Assembly: GCA_016872515.1 (NCBI GenBank)
Contig: VGZR01000003.1
Coordinates: 55,250-119,249 of the forward strand
Length of the DNA: 64,000 nucleotides
Direction of reading: 5' to 3'
Origin: SAR202 cluster bacterium
GTDB lineage: Bacteria > Chloroflexota > Dehalococcoidia > Lucifugimonadales > VGZR01
Shown: in pieces, positions 61,315-64,000 of the stretch
Position numbering within the stretch: position 1 is the first letter of the stretch
How the letters are laid out: each line of letters opens with the position of its first letter
Translations under genes and position numbers: made by a program
The notes under the pieces: generated by a model
The model's database searches: none
What the model was told of the DNA's origin: nothing
The model's input: only the letters and a program-made list of their open reading frames with translations

Positions 61315-61862
61315 CAATCACCTTGTAGAGGCGTACGGCCGTGCGCCTCTACTGCATCCCGCACCGCCTTCAGCAGCGCGGCGTGGCGCGGCCCATGCGC
61401 GGACAGTACCAGCCGCCGCTCGGACTCACCGAGCCGTTGGATACGGACTTCGAGCCGCTCGCCGGGAAAGAGCGCCGCCGCCTTCTCCGCCCATTCCACG
61501 ACGCACACCCCATCCCCGAACAGGTACTCGTCCAGGCCGATGTCCTCCATCTCCGTGACCCGTTCCAGCCGGTACAGGTCAAGGTGGTAGAGCGTGAGCC
61601 TTCCGGGGTACTGCGTCGCCAGCACGAAGGTCGGGCTGCGGGCGGACTCCTTCGACCCTAAGCCGGCCAGAATGCCTTGCGTCAGGCACGTCTTGCCGCT
61701 GCCCAGCTCGCCCGTCAGGAGGATGACGGCCCCCGCGTGTGCATGCTTGCCCAAGGCCGCGCCAAGGCTCCGCGTCTCCTCGGGGCTCCGGGTGAGGATT
61801 TCGAAGGCCGTATTGTTTGGAAGTAGCTTTGAACCACGCATAAAAAGGCGCTCTGATATCAT
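61314..61862 (-). CDS. tsaE: tRNA threonylcarbamoyladenosine biosynthesis ATPase TsaE, ending in an R3 palindrome
   Basis: 182 residues. Walker A is LLTGELGSGKTCL (near 49-61), then SPTFVLATQYPGRLTLYHLD and ATPase-type motif EYLFGDGVCVVEWAEKAAAL. It drives TsaB-TsaD function in t6A synthesis. The last residues, VEAHGRTPLQGD, are encoded by R3 copy e at 61325-61352, so the repeat supplies the C-terminus. The stop shares bases with the tsaB ATG (TGATG). The start at ATG 61862 is plausible, and an ATG at 61841 is an alternative. It is divergent from the metallophosphoesterase gene with 39 bases between. Confidence 0.94.
   Translation of the reverse strand: MISERLFMRGSKLLPNNTAFEILTRSPEETRSLGAALGKHAHAGAVILLTGELGSGKTCLTQGILAGLGSKESARSPTFVLATQYPGRLTLYHLDLYRLERVTEMEDIGLDEYLFGDGVCVVEWAEKAAALFPGERLEVRIQRLGESERRLVLSAHGPRHAALLKAVRDAVEAHGRTPLQGD
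61325..61352. repeat. R3 palindrome, copy e (3' end of tsaE)
   Basis: GTAGAGGCGTACGG-CCGTGCGCCTCTAC, one G-T wobble in otherwise perfect arms. The outer arms match copy d. It is translated as the penultimate residues of TsaE on the minus strand. Confidence 0.75.
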
Positions 61863-61901
61863 AGTCGTACCCTATTCTATCCCGCTACTTCCGGAGCAGG
61901 C

Positions 61902-62636
61902 TTGCGCGCCCTTATCGTCTCAGACGTCCACTCCAACCTAGAGGCCTTCGAGAGCGTCCTCAAGTACGCCGGAGAAAATGGTGGGTTTGACCAACTCTGG
62001 TCGCTGGGCGACCTGGTCGGCTACGGGCCGGACCCCGCCGCCTGCATCGAACTCATCCGTCGGCACAAGGGCATCTCGGTGGCAGGCAATCACGACCTGG
62101 CCGCCATCGGGCGCCTGAGCATCGAGGCGTTCAACGAGCATGCCGCAGCTGCTAACATCTGGACCGCGGGTCAGCTCAACAACGACCAGGTCGCCTTCCT
62201 CGGAAGCCTGCCCCTTCGTCTTGAGATGGAGGACTTCACCCTCGTCCACGGCAGCCCGCGCGACCCCGTGTGGGAGTACGTCGTCTCCGCCGCCTCCGCC
62301 GTCGCCAGCTTCCTTCACTTCGACACCAACCGCTGCCTCGTCGGCCACTCGCACGTCCCTTTCATCTGCAGACCCCGCGAAGACGGCGCGGCGTTCATCG
62401 AGTTCCCCCTGGACACGCCCATCCATCTAGACTCCGAGCGGCTCATCATCAATCCCGGCGGCGTCGGCCAGCCCCGCGACGGCGACGCCAGGGCAAGCTT
62501 CGCTGTCTTCGACTCGGAGCAGAAGGCCATCATCTTCCATCACCGCGTCCAGTACGACGTGGCCAAAACCCAGGAGAAGATGAAGGAGCGCGGCCTGCCG
62601 AAGTACCTCGCCGACCGGCTGGAGTACGGGCGCTAG
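61902..62636 (+). CDS. Calcineurin-like metallophosphoesterase (YfcE/MJ0936-like)
   Basis: 244 residues from TTG 61902 with GGAGCAGG upstream. Metal motifs in order: IVSDVHSNLEA (D-x-H), WSLGDLVGYGPDP (G-D), VAGNHDLAAIG (G-N-H-D), and LVHGSP with VGHSHVPFI (G-H-x-H). C-terminal RVQYDVAKTQEKMKERGLPK is a helical tail typical of this group. Substrate not known: small members hydrolyse phosphodiesters or cyclic nucleotides. It is divergent from tsaE and converges on the hypothetical gene at 62640 with only 3 bases between the stops. Confidence 0.9.
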   Translation: MRALIVSDVHSNLEAFESVLKYAGENGGFDQLWSLGDLVGYGPDPAACIELIRRHKGISVAGNHDLAAIGRLSIEAFNEHAAAANIWTAGQLNNDQVAFLGSLPLRLEMEDFTLVHGSPRDPVWEYVVSAASAVASFLHFDTNRCLVGHSHVPFICRPREDGAAFIEFPLDTPIHLDSERLIINPGGVGQPRDGDARASFAVFDSEQKAIIFHHRVQYDVAKTQEKMKERGLPKYLADRLEYGR

Positions 62637-62639
62637 GCC

Positions 62640-63437
62640 CTAGAAGTTTTCGCCCCTGTCGTCCTCGTCCGGCTCCTCGTGCTCATGCTCGTGCTGCGCC
62701 GCGTCGTTCTGCGCGTACTGTGGCAGCAGCGCCAACGCCTGCCCCTTCTTCGGCGGCTTGGGCTTCGGCAGGTTGAGGATGGCCTCCCTCGTTGCGGCCA
62801 GTTCCTTCTTTGCCGTGGCGTCCGCCGCCAGGCCGGCCAAGCCAGCGTTTCGCAGCGTCTCCAACTCCGCCTGGCCCACCGATGCGGGCGCGGCCAGGAT
62901 GATGGGCCTGTCGACGTAGCTCCGCGCCTTCTGCAGTTCGAACAGGCTGCGCAGCGTCAGTGGGAACAGCTTGTCCTGCGGCGTGTACAACACTCCGTCC
63001 AGGGGCAGTTCGTGCACCGCCCGCGCCGTGTCCTCGTCCAGCCCAGGGCCGATGGCCAGGTACTTGCCGAACTCCTCGTCGTTCAGCACGGAGGCCGGTG
63101 TATCGCCTAGGTCGAGTACCGCAAAGTCGCAGCCCAGTGCCTTGAGTCGCGCAGCCTGCTCCGCATCAAGTTGCGCGATGCGCACGCCCCAGAGCTTGTC
63201 CTTCAGTGCCTCCGTGGCCTTGTCCAGGGCGTCGCCAGGCCACTCGCCCAGCTCTACAAGGAAGGCGTCGACGGCCGAGTCCTGCACCGTCGCCTTCTTT
63301 TTGAGGTCGTCCAGCGTCCCTCGGCCCAGGAGCACCATCGCGGGGTTTGTCGCGTTCTTCCGCGTCGCCATCCCGAACCCCATCGTCGAGCCGGTCTGCT
63401 GGCCCAGTTTGTCTATCTTGTCTCCGAGTTTGCTCAT
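62640..63437 (-). CDS. Conserved hypothetical protein, possible TIM-barrel-like, with His/Glu-rich C-terminus
   Basis: 265 residues from ATG 63437, which has GAGGGG upstream. Upstream in-frame ATGs at 63458 and 63521 give arginine-rich extensions without support. N-terminus MSKLGDKIDKLGQQTGSTMG, then TNPAMVLLGRG, repeated beta/alpha-like units (CDFAVLDLGDTPASVLND, RPIILAAPASVGQ) and LRNAGLAGLAADATAKKELA. The C-terminus is HEHEHEEPDEDDRGE, a possible metal-binding tail. No family recognised with confidence; the alternating pattern is compatible with a barrel but no active-site motif was seen. Confidence 0.65.
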   Translation of the reverse strand: MSKLGDKIDKLGQQTGSTMGFGMATRKNATNPAMVLLGRGTLDDLKKKATVQDSAVDAFLVELGEWPGDALDKATEALKDKLWGVRIAQLDAEQAARLKALGCDFAVLDLGDTPASVLNDEEFGKYLAIGPGLDEDTARAVHELPLDGVLYTPQDKLFPLTLRSLFELQKARSYVDRPIILAAPASVGQAELETLRNAGLAGLAADATAKKELAATREAILNLPKPKPPKKGQALALLPQYAQNDAAQHEHEHEEPDEDDRGENF

Positions 63438-63547
63438 CGTCCCCTCATCCGTTGACATGTCGCGACGCCGCCATGGGCGTCTTCCGCATTGTACCAGCAC
63501 CGCCCGCCTTGCCATTCCCACTGTCCAGGGTTACGCTGAACAGCACC

Positions 63548-64000
63548 ATGAGATTCCTCGAACACCAAAGCAAAGCCCTGCCGTACATGGTCGTCGAACC
63601 CAACGGCTACAAAGTGGATGCCAGCTACCCCATGGTGGTCCTTCTCCACGGCTTCGGTTCCCACATGGGCGACATCGCTCGCCTTTCCGCCCGCATAGAC
63701 ACCGAGCACTACATCTACGCCTGCCCGAACGCGCCCATCGCCATGGACCTCGGCGGCTTCACAGGCTATGCGTGGGCGCCACTGGACGGCGAGGCTGCTC
63801 GTCAGGCCCAGGCCCACGCCGAGGAACTGCTCCGCGTCTTCTGCCAGGAGGTCTTTGCGAGGTACGATCCACCCGGCGGCCAGGCTGTCATCGGCGGGTT
63901 CTCCCAGGGCGGCATGATGGCCTACCGCACCGGCCTGACCAGCCCCGATGCGTTCCGTGGCGTCGCGGCCCTCAGTTCGCGCATCCCAGACCCCAGCGAC
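63548..64000 (+). CDS. Alpha/beta hydrolase (carboxylesterase/phospholipase type), partial
   Basis: First 151 residues of a gene that runs off the right edge. The start is ATG 63548, divergent from the hypothetical gene. MVVLLHGFGSHMGDIARL gives the oxyanion-hole region, YIYACPNAPIAMDLGGF the following strand, and VIGGFSQGGMMAYRTGL the nucleophile elbow G-F-S-Q-G-G. This matches the abhydrolase_2 (esterase/phospholipase) group. Asp and His of the triad would lie beyond the window. No signal peptide. Substrate unknown. Confidence 0.85.
   Translation, partial: MRFLEHQSKALPYMVVEPNGYKVDASYPMVVLLHGFGSHMGDIARLSARIDTEHYIYACPNAPIAMDLGGFTGYAWAPLDGEAARQAQAHAEELLRVFCQEVFARYDPPGGQAVIGGFSQGGMMAYRTGLTSPDAFRGVAALSSRIPDPSD

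Overview
The window is a high-GC bacterial chromosome segment with densely packed genes on both strands. Gene content suggests a Chloroflexota bacterium, most likely Dehalococcoidia or SAR202-like. This is an inference from the mix of many oxidoreductases, phosphotriesterase-like hydrolases, a succinate dehydrogenase with a CCG-type third subunit, a translin homologue and frequent GTG/TTG starts. No rRNA or ribosomal protein is present to confirm it.

Layout. 1-2 kb: gamma-like, beta and biotin-carrier parts of a sodium-pumping decarboxylase. 2-8 kb: DegT aminotransferase, beta-propeller lipoprotein, aldo/keto reductase, lone molybdopterin subunit. 8-27 kb: catabolic/accessory zone with SDRs, three phosphotriesterase-family paralogues, a glutamine synthetase-like ligase, acetyl-CoA synthetase, gamma-glutamyltransferase, FluG-like amidohydrolase, twin VOC proteins, a deacetylase, tRNA-Thr(CGT) and four broken genes. 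27-33 kb: primase-type zinc finger/RecA ATPase, GMC oxidoreductase, Nei-like glycosylase, and a ribbon-helix-helix regulator with its own operator and terminator. 33-43 kb: central carbon block, sdhA-sdhB-sdhE converging on a pccB / small subunit / pycB / icd / mdh operon across a bidirectional terminator. 43-64 kb: housekeeping genes (folP-folK, Trm112, sbcD, glyS, hppA, translin, thiE, yraN, rnhB, mnmA, rsfS, ndk, tsaB, tsaE), plus a frameshifted EVE/nuclease gene.

How the genes work together. SdhABE, malate dehydrogenase and isocitrate dehydrogenase cover TCA steps. PycB, the pccB-type carboxyltransferase, the small subunit, OadB and the biotin carrier are parts of biotin-dependent carboxylation/decarboxylation of oxaloacetate or methylmalonyl-CoA, able to exchange decarboxylation energy for a sodium gradient. 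HppA adds a second primary ion pump. Acs feeds acetyl-CoA (or propionyl-CoA) in.

Most unusual features. (1) A bipartite GC-rich palindromic element (R1, about 90-130 bp) is present five times: twice between genes and three times inside reading frames (an SDR, tsaB, and the 3' end of rnhB) without disrupting them. A fourth gene, tsaE, ends inside a different palindrome family (R3). This resembles the behaviour of Rickettsia palindromic elements. (2) Five accessory genes are broken by minimal lesions: single in-frame TAA, TGA or TAG codons in three, and one-base homopolymer shifts in two. (3) A bacterial translin/TRAX homologue appears to keep the acidic nuclease residues. (4) An intrinsic terminator overlaps the apparent first codons of hppA.
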